Part shown: positions 1-8,500 of the stretch, in pieces
How positions within the stretch are numbered: position 1 is the stretch's first letter
Layout: every line of letters starts with the position of its first letter
NCBI RefSeq assembly: GCF_900142715.1
Contig: NZ_FRBX01000007.1
Location: 1 to 64,000 of the forward strand
DNA from: Flavobacterium pectinovorum
GTDB taxonomy: Bacteria; Bacteroidota; Bacteroidia; Flavobacteriales; Flavobacteriaceae
Length of the DNA: 64,000 nucleotides
Direction of reading: 5' to 3'
The notes under the pieces: generated by a model
The model's input: only the letters and a program-made list of their open reading frames with translations
Told to the model about the DNA's origin: nothing
Databases searched by the model: none
Translations under genes and position numbers: made by a program

Positions 1-81
1 CTTCCCATCCCGAACAGAGTAGTTAAGCCCGCCTGCGCAGATGGTACTGCAGTTATGTGGGAGAGTATGTCGTCGCCTTTC
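1..81 (+). rRNA. rrf: 5S rRNA, 3' part
   Basis: The first ~80 bases read as the 3' two thirds of a bacterial 5S rRNA: the CCGAACAGAG loop region, AAGCCCGCC, and the closing strand ending near GTCGCC. The 5' end lies outside the window. A terminator and two tRNA genes follow, so the window opens at the tail of an rRNA operon. The exact 3' end is uncertain by a few bases. Confidence 0.93.
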
Positions 82-86
82 TTTTG

Positions 87-117
87 AAAAACCCTGTTCT
101 AATCAACAGGGTTTTTT
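87..117 (+). terminator. Terminator after 5S rRNA
   Basis: A perfect stem AACCCTGTT/AACAGGGTT with a six-base loop is followed by a run of T, with matching A residues on the left. It fits a rho-independent terminator closing the rRNA transcript before the tRNA pair. Confidence 0.85.
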
Positions 118-157
118 ATTCTTAATTTTATTTATATACAATTATAAGTAAATAAAA

Positions 158-230
158 GGTACCTTAGCTCAGATGGTAGAGCAATGGACTGAAAATCCAT
201 GTGTCCCTGGTTCGATCCCTGGAGGTACCA
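158..230 (+). tRNA. tRNA-Phe (GAA)
   Basis: A 73-nt cloverleaf can be drawn by hand. Acceptor strands GGTACCT and AGGTACC pair, the anticodon stem ATGGA/TCCAT encloses loop CTGAAAA with anticodon GAA, and the T arm CCTGG/CCAGG holds TTCGATC. The discriminator base is A and CCA is not encoded. Confidence 0.97.
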
Positions 231-236
231 CATAAT

Positions 237-322
237 GCTCGGATGGTGAAATTGGTAGACACGCTGGACTTAAAATCCAGTGAACAGCAATGTTCGTGCG
301 GGTTCAAGTCCCGCTCTGAGTA
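237..322 (+). tRNA. tRNA-Leu (TAA)
   Basis: An 86-nt class II tRNA with a long variable arm. The anticodon stem CTGGA/TCCAG encloses CTTAAAA, giving anticodon TAA. The T arm GCGGG/CCCGC holds TTCAAGT. The acceptor pairs with a terminal G-U. The 6-nt gap to tRNA-Phe means both are probably co-transcribed. CCA is not encoded. Confidence 0.95.
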
Positions 323-324
323 CA

Positions 325-358
325 AAAATCCCCCTTATTATTTTATAAGGGGGATTTT
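325..358 (+). terminator. First terminator after tRNA-Leu
   Basis: A nine-pair stem CCCCCTTAT/ATAAGGGGG with A-tract and T-tract flanks directly follows tRNA-Leu. It is a strong rho-independent terminator and can work in both directions. Confidence 0.85.
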
Positions 359-364
359 GTTTTT

Positions 365-401
365 AAAAAAGGCTTTAGCTATTTTAGCTAAAGCCTTTTT
401 T
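365..401 (+). terminator. Second tandem terminator
   Basis: A second perfect hairpin, AAAAAAGGCTTTAGCTA paired with its complement around a TTT loop and ending in T6, starts only 7 nt after the first. Tandem termination is common behind rRNA/tRNA operons. Confidence 0.85.
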
Positions 402-511
402 GTTTAATACTCTGCGCTATATTAATTTTAAGATAATCATTTAAAAGTTAAAGAATAGATGGAATAGAATTGCCACCATATTTCTATTTATCAAATAAAA
501 AATAAATCTTC

Positions 512-519
512 TATCTTTG
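512..519 (+). promoter_or_regulatory. -7 promoter element of the Crp-like gene
   Basis: TATCTTTG matches the Bacteroidota consensus TAnnTTTG exactly and ends 12 nt before the ATG at 532. The implied leader is only a few nucleotides, so the mRNA may be nearly leaderless. No clear -33 TTG is seen at the usual spacing. Confidence 0.55.
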
Positions 520-531
520 AAAAGATAAACT

Positions 532-1101
532 ATGGAAAAACTTAGAAAACATATTGAAGAAATTATCCCTATCACTAATGAGGAGTTTGAATCTATCAAG
601 CCATTTTTTACGATACGAAAAGTTTTAAAAAATCAATATCTTATTCAACAAGGTGATGAAGCAAAATATGAATACATCATTATGAGTGGAATTTTTAGAG
701 TTTTTTATCTTGATGAAGACGGTAAGGAACATATTGTACAATTCGCCACAGAAAATTGGTGGATGTCTGATTACATTGCTTATTTCAATCAAAAGCAGGC
801 TAATATGTATGTTGTATGCATGCAGCCGGGAGAAGTTTTATGCCTCACACTCGATGGCAGAGAAAAACTCTCTGATACGCTTCATAAGATGGAACATTTT
901 TTTAGAATAAAACTCACGAAAGGTTTTATTGCACTTCAGCAAAGAGTTATTTCACTTCTCTCAAATAATCCGCAGCAGAGATATGAGGAATTTGCAGATC
1001 TTTATCCAAATCTAATGCAAAAAATTCCAAAAAAATATATAGCTGAATATCTCGGAATTAGCCGCGAAACCCTTAGCAGGCTTTACTCCAACAACAAATA
1101 A
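532..1101 (+). CDS. Crp/Fnr family transcriptional regulator
   Basis: A 189-aa cytoplasmic regulator. Residues ~25-115 form the cyclic-nucleotide-binding-like beta roll (YIIMSGIFRVFY, then a KEHIVQF strand). The C-terminus is a winged helix-turn-helix with IPKKYIAEYLGIS as the first helices and RETLSRLYS as the recognition helix, the usual arrangement in the short Flavobacterium Crp-like proteins. No cysteine cluster is present, so it is not an oxygen-sensing Fnr. The effector is unknown. It precedes a DJ-1-like protein, an ABM monooxygenase and an aldehyde dehydrogenase, has its own terminator, and could control these neighbours. That link is inference. Confidence 0.9.
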   Translation: MEKLRKHIEEIIPITNEEFESIKPFFTIRKVLKNQYLIQQGDEAKYEYIIMSGIFRVFYLDEDGKEHIVQFATENWWMSDYIAYFNQKQANMYVVCMQPGEVLCLTLDGREKLSDTLHKMEHFFRIKLTKGFIALQQRVISLLSNNPQQRYEEFADLYPNLMQKIPKKYIAEYLGISRETLSRLYSNNK

Positions 1102-1117
1102 CATAACCTTGATTCTG

Positions 1118-1146
1118 AAAGTGTGATTCCGGTCACACTTTTTTTG
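1118..1146 (+). terminator. Terminator after the Crp-like gene
   Basis: The stem AAAGTGTGA/TCACACTTT with a six-base loop is followed by T residues, 17 nt after the stop codon. It separates the regulator from the next gene. Confidence 0.8.
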
Positions 1147-1154
1147 TGACTTTG

Positions 1155-1190
1155 CTCCTCGTATTGAGGAGTAGAGCTGGCATAAATTTG
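1155..1190 (+). promoter_or_regulatory. Promoter with embedded inverted repeat
   Basis: TAAATTTG at 1183-1190 is an exact TAnnTTTG -7 element for the DJ-1-like gene at 1228. A TTG at 1164-1166 lies 16 nt upstream as a possible -33 element. That TTG sits inside CTCCTC-GTATT-GAGGAG (1155-1171), a perfect six-pair inverted repeat well placed to be a regulator site. Confidence 0.5.
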
Positions 1191-1227
1191 TCCTATAATA
1201 ATTCATTAACCAATAAAATTTATAGAC

Positions 1228-2022
1228 ATGAAAAAATTTATGCTTTTAACCCTTGCAATTGCCTTTTTTTCTTCGAATGCACAAAGTAAAAAGGAAAACA
1301 CATCAGTAAAACAAACAGCAACACTTAAAAAAGAATCTACAATGAAAAAGAGAATTTTAATTATTGTGTCTAATGCCAATGCAATTGGACCAAATAACAG
1401 AAGAACCGGAACATTTCTTCCCGAAGTAGCACATCCTTATGCAGAATTTGACAAGGCAAACTATGAGATAGATTTTGCCAGCTTAACAGGAGATACCCCA
1501 TATTTAGATGCACTTAATTTAGCAAATGATCCTGACAATCTTATTTTTCTAACAGGAAAAGGATGGGAAAAAATGCAGAAAGCTGTTAAACTATCAAATG
1601 TTGATGTTAGTAAATATGATGCTGTTTTTATACCGGGCGGATTAGCACCAATGGTTGATATGCCGGAAAATGAACTTCTTAAAAAAGTAATTAAAGAAAC
1701 CTACGAACGAAATGCAGTTGTTGGAGCTGTTTGTCACGGTCCGGTATCCTTATTAAATGTGAAATTAAGCAACGGATCTTATCTTGTAAATGGTAAAAAC
1801 ATCACATCTTTTACAGATGAAGAAGAGCGAGGTTATGCTATCGCAGATGTACCTTTTTTGTTAGAAACTGCATTAACCAAACAAGGAGCAAAATTTCATG
1901 CAGCTGCAGTTTGGTCAGCTCACAGCATTGCTGATGGTAATCTCGTTACGGGACAAAATCCTGCTTCGGCAAAAGGAGTAGCTGAAAAAATGATTGTCAT
2001 TTTAGAATCGCCTAAAAAATAA
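1228..2022 (+). CDS. DJ-1/PfpI family protein, Hsp31-like
   Basis: A 264-aa protein with a class I glutamine-amidotransferase-like fold. Visible hallmarks are FIPGG (~134-138), the nucleophile elbow GAVCHGP with Cys169-His170, and the acidic residue Glu66 in FLPEVAHP. This arrangement matches the Hsp31/glyoxalase III branch, which acts on methylglyoxal and protects proteins from reactive carbonyls. The first ~20 residues look like an export signal (MKKFMLLTLAIAFFSSNAQS). An internal ATG at residue 39 (1342) would give a cytoplasmic version, so localisation is not certain. An aldehyde dehydrogenase lies downstream, which fits carbonyl detoxification. Confidence 0.88.
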   Translation: MKKFMLLTLAIAFFSSNAQSKKENTSVKQTATLKKESTMKKRILIIVSNANAIGPNNRRTGTFLPEVAHPYAEFDKANYEIDFASLTGDTPYLDALNLANDPDNLIFLTGKGWEKMQKAVKLSNVDVSKYDAVFIPGGLAPMVDMPENELLKKVIKETYERNAVVGAVCHGPVSLLNVKLSNGSYLVNGKNITSFTDEEERGYAIADVPFLLETALTKQGAKFHAAAVWSAHSIADGNLVTGQNPASAKGVAEKMIVILESPKK

Positions 2023-2109
2023 TGAAACTAATTGTATGGATCTTCTTCAGAAAAAAAAGGAGGTTCATGCAATTTTAAAATAAATATAATAATATTAAAA
2101 AAAATCAAA

Positions 2110-2415
2110 ATGGAAAATCAAAATCCAGTTCATGTTTTTGCTACATGGAAAGTGAAAGAAGGTCAGATCGAAAATGTCTTGCACTTGCTAAAAGCAGTAC
2201 ATAACGAAAGCATCAAAGAAGAAGGTAATTTGTTTTATAAAGTCCATCAAAGCAATTCGGATGTAAATACAATTGTATTATTTGAGGGATATAGTAATGA
2301 AGCTGCTGTTGCAGAACATAGAAATTCAGTACATTTTCAAGATTTAGTTTTAGGTAAAATTGTGCCTTTGTTAGAGAATAGGGAGATTGTTTTAGTGACG
2401 GATTTAAAATTTTAA
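2110..2415 (+). CDS. Antibiotic biosynthesis monooxygenase-fold protein, YgiN-like
   Basis: A 101-aa ABM-domain (dimeric alpha/beta barrel) protein. Recognisable pieces are the first strand VHVFATWKVKEG, the helix LLKAVHNES, the strand GNLFYKVHQS, and the second half FEGYSNEAAVAEHRNSVHFQ. Members such as YgiN oxidise quinols or act on small aromatics without metal or flavin. The ATG at 2110 follows an A-rich leader and matches the family N-terminus. A longer TTG-initiated reading from 2032 adds residues that do not resemble the family. It probably shares the transcript of the DJ-1-like gene, 87 nt upstream. Confidence 0.82.
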   Translation: MENQNPVHVFATWKVKEGQIENVLHLLKAVHNESIKEEGNLFYKVHQSNSDVNTIVLFEGYSNEAAVAEHRNSVHFQDLVLGKIVPLLENREIVLVTDLKF

Positions 2416-2539
2416 TTTTCAATATTGGGAATTAAGATATTGTAGTCATTGATAATTTGACTAAATTTAAAGAACAATCATAAAAAATGAACCCAAATAT
2501 TTGATAACATTTTTCAGGTTAAGTATTAAAAAAACATTT

Positions 2540-3934
2540 ATGGAAAAGACCACAAAAATATTATTCCCTTACGATCAGACTCTGGTCAAAGAATTACCGC
2601 TGTTAAATAGTAACGATGTTGAGAATATATTAAATACAGCCCAAAAATTATTTAATGACCAATCTAATTGGCTTCCGGCTTTTGAAAGAATTGAAATTTT
2701 AGAAAAAGCAGCTTCGATAATGAGTGAAAGAAGTGAGGAATTGATTCATTTGGCAATAAGCGAAGGCGGAAAGCCCTATAAAGATTCAAAAGCGGAAATA
2801 CTTAGAGCCATCAAAGGTGTAAAATTAGCAGCAGAACATATAGCGCAAATAAAAGGAGAACAAATCCCGATGGGACTTACTGAAGCTTCTTTAAACAGAA
2901 TTGCTTTTACGTCAAAAGAACCAATTGGCGTTGTTGTTGCAGTTAGTGCATTCAATCACCCATTAAATTTAGCAGTACATCAAATTGCTACTGCCGTTGC
3001 CGCCGGTTGTCCTGTTATATTTAAACCATCAAGTAATACACCCTTATCTGGTCTTGCACTGGCAGATATTTTAAAAGAAGCCGGTTTGCCCGAAGGATGG
3101 CTGCAAGTAGTGTTATGTGATAATGAAACTGCAGAATTATTGGTTACAGATTCAAGAGTACATTTTTTCTCTTTTATTGGTTCAGCAAAAGTAGGCTGGT
3201 CTCTAAAAAGCAAATTGCCGCCGGGAACAAGATGTGCTTTAGAACATGGTGGCGCCGCTCCTGTAATTGTGGAGAGCGATGCCGATTTTAACGAAATGAT
3301 TCCTGATTTGGTAAAAGGAGGGTTTTATCATGCGGGTCAGGTTTGTGTTTCAGTTCAGAAAATTTATGTAAATGAGGAAATTTGTGATCGTTTTATTGAA
3401 CAGTTTTCGCAGGCAACCAACAAATTAATTGTTGGAAATCCGTTTGATGAAACTACAGATGTAGGATCGCTTATAACTCCAAAAGAAGTTAACCGCATTG
3501 AGGAATGGGTTAATGAAGCTATTGAAAATGGCGCTAAATTAATTACAGGAGGAAAAAGAATTTCAGAGACTTGTTTTGAACCGACAATTCTGCTTAATCC
3601 TTCAGAAGATTCTAAAGTATCGACTAACGAGATTTTCGGCCCCGTTGTTTGTATTTATCCTTTTACAAATAGAGAAGAAGCAATAAATAAAGCCAACGCT
3701 TTGGATGTTCATTTTCAGGCAGCGGTTTTTACAAAGAATATTGATATTGCTTTGAGTACGGCCAAAAAACTAAATGCTACTGCAGTTATGATTAATGATA
3801 ATACTGCCTTTAGAGTAGATTGGATGCCGTTTGGAGGCAGAGATGCATCAGGTCTTGGAATGGGCGGGATTTCATATACTATAAATGATATGACAAGAGA
3901 AAAATTAACTGTGTTTAAAAGCAAATCTATATAA
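2540..3934 (+). CDS. NAD(P)-dependent aldehyde dehydrogenase
   Basis: A 464-aa member of the aldehyde dehydrogenase superfamily. Catalytic elements are Asn139 in SAFNHP, the general base Glu235 in ALEHGG, and the nucleophile Cys269 in GQVCVSVQ. The cofactor-site FIGSAKVG segment (~212-219) is present. The EHGG variant of the usual ELGG motif recalls the lactaldehyde/phosphonoacetaldehyde-dehydrogenase-like branch, but the substrate cannot be set from sequence. The start is the ATG at 2540; a TTG extension from 2501 has no family counterpart. With the upstream DJ-1-like and ABM proteins it suggests detoxification of reactive carbonyls. A bidirectional terminator follows. Confidence 0.92.
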   Translation: MEKTTKILFPYDQTLVKELPLLNSNDVENILNTAQKLFNDQSNWLPAFERIEILEKAASIMSERSEELIHLAISEGGKPYKDSKAEILRAIKGVKLAAEHIAQIKGEQIPMGLTEASLNRIAFTSKEPIGVVVAVSAFNHPLNLAVHQIATAVAAGCPVIFKPSSNTPLSGLALADILKEAGLPEGWLQVVLCDNETAELLVTDSRVHFFSFIGSAKVGWSLKSKLPPGTRCALEHGGAAPVIVESDADFNEMIPDLVKGGFYHAGQVCVSVQKIYVNEEICDRFIEQFSQATNKLIVGNPFDETTDVGSLITPKEVNRIEEWVNEAIENGAKLITGGKRISETCFEPTILLNPSEDSKVSTNEIFGPVVCIYPFTNREEAINKANALDVHFQAAVFTKNIDIALSTAKKLNATAVMINDNTAFRVDWMPFGGRDASGLGMGGISYTINDMTREKLTVFKSKSI

Positions 3935-3967
3935 GTTTGCAGAAAAATAGCCTTTAAATTTACCCAT

Positions 3968-3999
3968 AAAAAAGTCCTAATTTTGATTAGGACTTTTTT
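3968..3999. terminator. Bidirectional terminator between convergent genes
   Basis: The stem AAAAAAGTCCTAAT/ATTAGGACTTTTTT with a four-base loop lies between the aldehyde dehydrogenase stop (3934) and the stop of the convergent lipoprotein gene (4003). A and T tracts on both sides allow termination in both directions. Confidence 0.85.
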
Positions 4000-4002
4000 T
4001 GA

Positions 4003-4479
4003 TTATTCTTTTTTATTTTCAAGCTGTACTTCGAATTTACCCCAAAAAGGACTGTCAGCCATAAGCGAATGTCCAATTACAATAATATGATTTCCTTTTT
4101 GCTTGAGTTGAATTTTTAAATCCATTCCAAATGGGCCATCTGAGGATTTATCCGGGAAAATAATTTGGTTGAAACGGATGTTTCCTTTGCCGGTAGACGG
4201 AATGATCTTTGCATTCAATTCGCCTAAATCTTCATTTTTAAATTTGACATATATTTTAGAATGAATAGAGTCTAAAGAGCCTTCAGCTGTGTATAAACCT
4301 TTGTCATTCGCAAAATTCATAAAAATAGTATCGTCTATTTGTTTGTTCTCTTCTTTTTTCTCCTCTTTATTTTTCTTCGTGAAAATAGTATCTGAGGTTT
4401 CAACAGTAGTTTTCTTGGTTCCTTTTTGTTGACATGAAAAAACGAGAATTGATAGTAAAAGAATTAAATAATTTTTCAT
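4003..4479 (-). CDS. Small hypothetical lipoprotein
   Basis: A 158-aa protein starting MKNYLILLLSILVFSC, a short lipoprotein signal with lipobox VFSC, so it should be lipid-anchored. A Lys/Glu/Thr-rich linker (~20-50) is followed by a compact beta-rich domain ending in KFEVQLENKKE. No family was recognised. The start used is the ATG at 4479; a TTG reading from 4506 adds nine residues before the signal. A DoxX-family gene lies upstream on the same strand, 106 nt away, but co-transcription is uncertain. Confidence 0.72.
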   Translation of the reverse strand: MKNYLILLLSILVFSCQQKGTKKTTVETSDTIFTKKNKEEKKEENKQIDDTIFMNFANDKGLYTAEGSLDSIHSKIYVKFKNEDLGELNAKIIPSTGKGNIRFNQIIFPDKSSDGPFGMDLKIQLKQKGNHIIVIGHSLMADSPFWGKFEVQLENKKE

Positions 4480-4585
4480 AATCGTATTTTTAAGTAAGTG
4501 TCTCAAATTTAATTCCTTTTTAAAAATGCCTTGTTATATAATAGCATTTGGAAATTGCAGGATTTAGATAATCATAACGATTTAC

Positions 4586-4966
4586 TTAAAGTTTATTTTT
4601 TTTGCTCCAAGCTATAAATAAGGCAGCAAAAATAATGAAGATATTAAAACCAATATCTTTAGCTTCTTCTCGAAAGATATGAAAGACAATAGCGCTAAAC
4701 ATTAATACTATAATTCCGTAAGCTGAATAAACTGTTAGTCTGGATTTATTGTTCAATAGAGAAGGAAATAGAATTCCTATTGCCGCTAAAAGATCAATTA
4801 TCCCAGTAATAGGTACTAAAATCACATTATCTTTTATCCAAGGAAATGGCAGATCGTTTGGTTTAAAAATTTTCATAAATCCTGCCCATGCAAAAATTGT
4901 AAATAGCAGCATTTGAACTATCCATACGATGATTTTTTTCAATTTTTTAATTTTGTTTTCTTCCAT
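4586..4966 (-). CDS. DoxX family membrane protein
   Basis: A 126-aa inner-membrane protein with four hydrophobic segments: ~11-30, 48-65, 77-94 and 103-119. The FAWAGFMKIFKP segment after the first helix and the ITGIIDLLAAIGIL helix are typical of DoxX-like proteins. Biochemical roles in the family are poorly set and are often linked to redox or respiratory stress. It is divergent from an HxlR regulator across a 40-bp palindrome, so HxlR control is likely. The ATG at 4966 is preferred to a TTG at 4987. Confidence 0.85.
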   Translation of the reverse strand: MEENKIKKLKKIIVWIVQMLLFTIFAWAGFMKIFKPNDLPFPWIKDNVILVPITGIIDLLAAIGILFPSLLNNKSRLTVYSAYGIIVLMFSAIVFHIFREEAKDIGFNIFIIFAALFIAWSKKNKL

Positions 4967-5016
4967 TTTTTTATAAGTTTTTATCAAAATTAGATACTTT
5001 TACTATCCAAACGATA

Positions 5017-5056
5017 TTACTTTACCTCTGGATAGTACTATCCGGAAGTAAAGTAA
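5017..5056. promoter_or_regulatory. 40-bp palindromic operator between doxX and hxlR-like genes
   Basis: Two 20-base arms meet at GATAGT|ACTATC and are perfect complements except for two positions. The outer ends are TTACTTTAC and GTAAAGTAA. It lies between the divergent DoxX and HxlR genes, 18 nt before the HxlR start. A further TACTATCC copy at 5001-5008 repeats the core half-site. Palindromes in front of hxlR-type genes usually bind the HxlR dimer. Confidence 0.72.
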
Positions 5057-5074
5057 ATAGATAATCAATACGTT

Positions 5075-5416
5075 ATGATATCAAAAGGTGGATGCCCTAA
5101 AACAATGCTTTCTATAAAAGATGCTCTTGAAGCGGTAGAGGGAAGATGGAAATTACTTATTCTTTTTTCTCTTGCTGAACATCCAAAAAGATTTGGAGAA
5201 TTATCAAAAAGTGTAGTTGGGATTACAGATAAAACGCTGTCAAGAGAATTAAAATTATTAGAAGCAAATAAACTTATTACACGTCAGGTTTATGATTCAT
5301 TTCCTCCAAAAGTCGAATATTCAATCACAGAGCATGGAATTTCATTAGAAAAAGTATTAGATGAATTGCATTTTTGGGGACTTCTTCACAGGTCAAAAAT
5401 ATTAAAAGATTCCTGA
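5075..5416 (+). CDS. HxlR family transcriptional regulator
   Basis: A 113-aa winged helix-turn-helix protein. It shows the HxlR layout: an N-terminal Cys-Pro (Cys7), then VEGRWKLLILFSLAEHPKRFGEL, the recognition region GITDKTLSRELKLLEANKLI, and a wing with PPKVEYSITEHG. In several HxlR regulators the conserved N-terminal cysteine senses electrophiles or disulfide stress. The gene is divergent from a DoxX-family gene and very probably represses it and itself through the palindrome at 5017-5056. Confidence 0.93.
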   Translation: MISKGGCPKTMLSIKDALEAVEGRWKLLILFSLAEHPKRFGELSKSVVGITDKTLSRELKLLEANKLITRQVYDSFPPKVEYSITEHGISLEKVLDELHFWGLLHRSKILKDS

Positions 5417-5506
5417 TATTGTCATTTTTAATATGAAGACAGGACTTTTTTATGGGAAGACTAATATTTTCCAGATTTCAGGTTCTTTAATTCTTCCAAT
5501 ACGAAA

Positions 5507-5541
5507 AAAACGACATTAACTAAAAGTCAATGTCGTTTTAT
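5507..5541. terminator. Bidirectional terminator
   Basis: Arms AAAACGACATT and AATGTCGTTTT flank an 11-base loop between the convergent HxlR and TonB-receptor stop codons. A and T tracts on either side allow use on both strands. Confidence 0.8.
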
Positions 5542-5578
5542 TAATTATTTTGGTTTTAATTTATTTGTAAAAAATATT

Positions 5579-8500
5579 TTAGTTACCAAATATGTATCTA
5601 AGTGTAAATTGTGCTTGCCAAACATCTGATGTTGAAGAGTTCTTTTGGAAAGTATCTTTAATTAAATACCTGTTTCCATTAGGATCTGTTTGTGTAGCAA
5701 GGGTATAAACAGGGACATTTGCACCTGTTGTACTAGAATAAGCTAGAACATTTGGATTTGTTGCTCTTTGTGATAATCCCCAGTCTTTATTTACCATGTT
5801 TGTAAAGTTCAGGATATCAGCTCTAAATTGGAAAGTATTCTTTTTACCAGCTATTTTGATGTATATATCTTGAGAGATAGATAAATCTAATCTGTGTAAC
5901 ATTGGTAAAGTAGATTCATTTCTTTGAGCATATTGACCTCTTCTTGAACGTAAATATTTATCCTGATTGATATAAGCATCAAACGCAGCTCTTTGCTCAT
6001 CTTGTGAGTAAGTTCTTGAAGTTGTAACATTATTTACTGTACTAGATACTACAAGAGGAGCAAACGTAAGTTCACTTGCGCTGTTTGGTACATAAAGCAA
6101 ATCATTACCACTAATTCTGTCTCCATTCATATCTCCACTATAAGTGTAAGTAAATGGACTAGCTTGTTCTCCAATATAACCTAAGTTGATAGAAGTTGCA
6201 CCGCCAAGACCTTTACCATATTCAATTCTGTAACCAATAACTCCAACCAAACGATTTGGTGTATTGTTGTTTGAATTAGATACATCCAAATCATTATTTC
6301 CATTTACAGATCTCGCACTTGTCCATGAACCTGAAGCTACTGAACCTGGAGACATTAAATCTGTCGCATTAGAGTGCGTGTAGGCGAATGATCCCCAAAG
6401 TCCTCTTTGGTATGGGTATTCTAATTTAAATGTTGTAGAATAAAAATATCCTTCATCAGAGTTTGCTAAAACGATACCGTTTGAAACATTATCATTTACA
6501 CGTGTTCCGGCATCATTACGAGAATATCTTGGTCTGTTGTCAGTACCGCTAAATGTTCCAACCGGAGCATCAAAGTTAGCATTGTAATAAGTGATCGCAT
6601 TAATATTTTTTTGAAGTATTCCTTCAACTGTACCTGTAAATCCAAAAGGAAGTTTTTGATCAACTGCCATTGTAGTTTTCCAAACCTGAGGAGATTTGAA
6701 GTTTTTCTTATTAAATGACAAGTCATAAGTTGATGGAGCTGTAGGTGTAGTTGGAGTAAAATATTGTGCTGGATTTGCTGTAAAACCATATCCTTTTGTA
6801 TATACATCAGCACCACTAACATCGACAACACCAGTAAGAACTCCGTTGTTTCCAATTTGGTTTGATAAATATACACCAGGAGATCTACCAGTAAATACTC
6901 CTGAACCTCCTCGAACAATTGTTGAAGCATCACCATTTAAGTCAAGGTTGAAACCAACTCTAGGCTCGAATAAGATTGCTGCATCCGGCATTGAACTAGT
7001 ATTGAATTTTTCGCCATCAGCGAAAGTCATAGCAGTAACTGTTGGGTTTTCTAATGCTGTATCAGCATACCATATTCTTGAAGCTCTTAAACCAACAGTT
7101 AATTTAAATTTATCACTCAATTTCATTTCATCCTGAGCATATAAATCTAATTTGTTAGATTTTAGTATTTGCATTGGTTCAGCACCTCCAGGTAAAGCGG
7201 AATATTTAAATTGAACTTTATTCGGCATAGTACTAATTGTAGTTGATGGCGCGCCACCATTTGCAAGAGATTCATTTGCAGAAGCATAAAAATCTGCTAA
7301 AGAGTTAAAAACGTAAACTCCGTTTGATCCTGAGAAAAACAAGTTGCTAGATTTGAAATATTCAAAGTTTGCACCAAATACTAAAGAGTGTTTTCCAATA
7401 GTTTTAGTCAAATTATCTGTAAAGTGTAGTGTTGAGTATGACAGTTTGTTACCTTGAGTAAAAGGATCTAAACCAACTGAAATATAAGTAGCAGTTCCTT
7501 GTTTAATATCAATTGTAGGGAATAAACCACCACCAATTAAACCTCTGTCTTCAATTTGTTTATCATAACCTCCAATGAAGTTATTATACCATGAATTGCT
7601 TAATTTACTATTTAATTCTAATACAATAGACCTTGTATTATCTAAAATTGTATATCCACTATTTTTGAATGACATTGCTAATGCACTATTAGTTCTGTTA
7701 CCAAAACCTAATGAATTTGAGTTAGAAGTTAACTGATCCGAAGATGAATTATGAAATACATAACGAGCAGTAAGTTTATGATTGTCATTGATATTCCAGT
7801 CAATTCTCGTTAAGAATTTTTTTGATTCTTTTGATGAATCATAGTTTTCCCATGCACCTGTATCATAACCAAACTTATCTTTCATAAAGTTAGAAAGAGT
7901 CTGCATTTCAGTATAGGTAGGAAGAGAAACCTGACCACTTGGTTGCGGAGAACCTGTAGATGTCCAGTTTGTAGCCGGGCTTACATTGTCAATAGTTTCA
8001 AAATTTCCAAAAAAGAATAATTTATCTTTGATAATTGGCGCTCCAATACGAGCTCCCCAGATTGTTTCTTCAAATTTACCCGGTTTAATTGTTACATCCC
8101 CAGCGTGAGTACCGATAAAATCTTTTTTGTTATTTCTGGTAGAAGTATAAACAGATCCTTCGATTTCGTTTGTTCCACTTCTTGTTACGGCATTAATCCC
8201 CGAACCTAAAAATCCAGATTGACGAATGTCATATGGAGCAATGTTTACTTGTAACTGCTCAATTGCATCTAATGAAATTGCAGTCGAACCAGTTCTGCCT
8301 CCGGCTTGTGAATCTGATCCAAGTCCAAATCCGTTGTTGAATACAGAACCGTCAATAGTAAAATTATTTAATCTTGAATCCTGTCCGCCAAATGTTCCGT
8401 TAGCTCCTGCATTTGCATTGTATTTTGTAACAGAGTTTATCGAACGGGCTCCTAATACAGGAACTGCAGCTATTTCTCTGTTTGAAAACTGTTGTGAAGC

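Noticed and set aside
201..407. A 68-aa frame starting in tRNA-Phe and running through tRNA-Leu
   Set aside because: It reads across two clear tRNA genes and two terminators; such frames (with MVKLVDTLDLKSS) are tRNA shadows.
2032..2109. TTG-initiated extension of the ABM protein
   Set aside because: The added residues do not match the family and the ATG at 2110 has a suitable A-rich leader.
2501..2539. TTG-initiated extension of the aldehyde dehydrogenase
   Set aside because: The ATG at 2540 gives a normal N-terminus; the extension has no family counterpart.
4967..4987. TTG-initiated extension of the DoxX protein
   Set aside because: It adds seven residues before a standard ATG and runs towards the operator region.
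6496..6936. A 146-aa minus-strand frame inside the Oar-like receptor
   Set aside because: It is out of frame within a long, well-supported gene and its Leu/Gln-rich composition is a codon-shift artefact.
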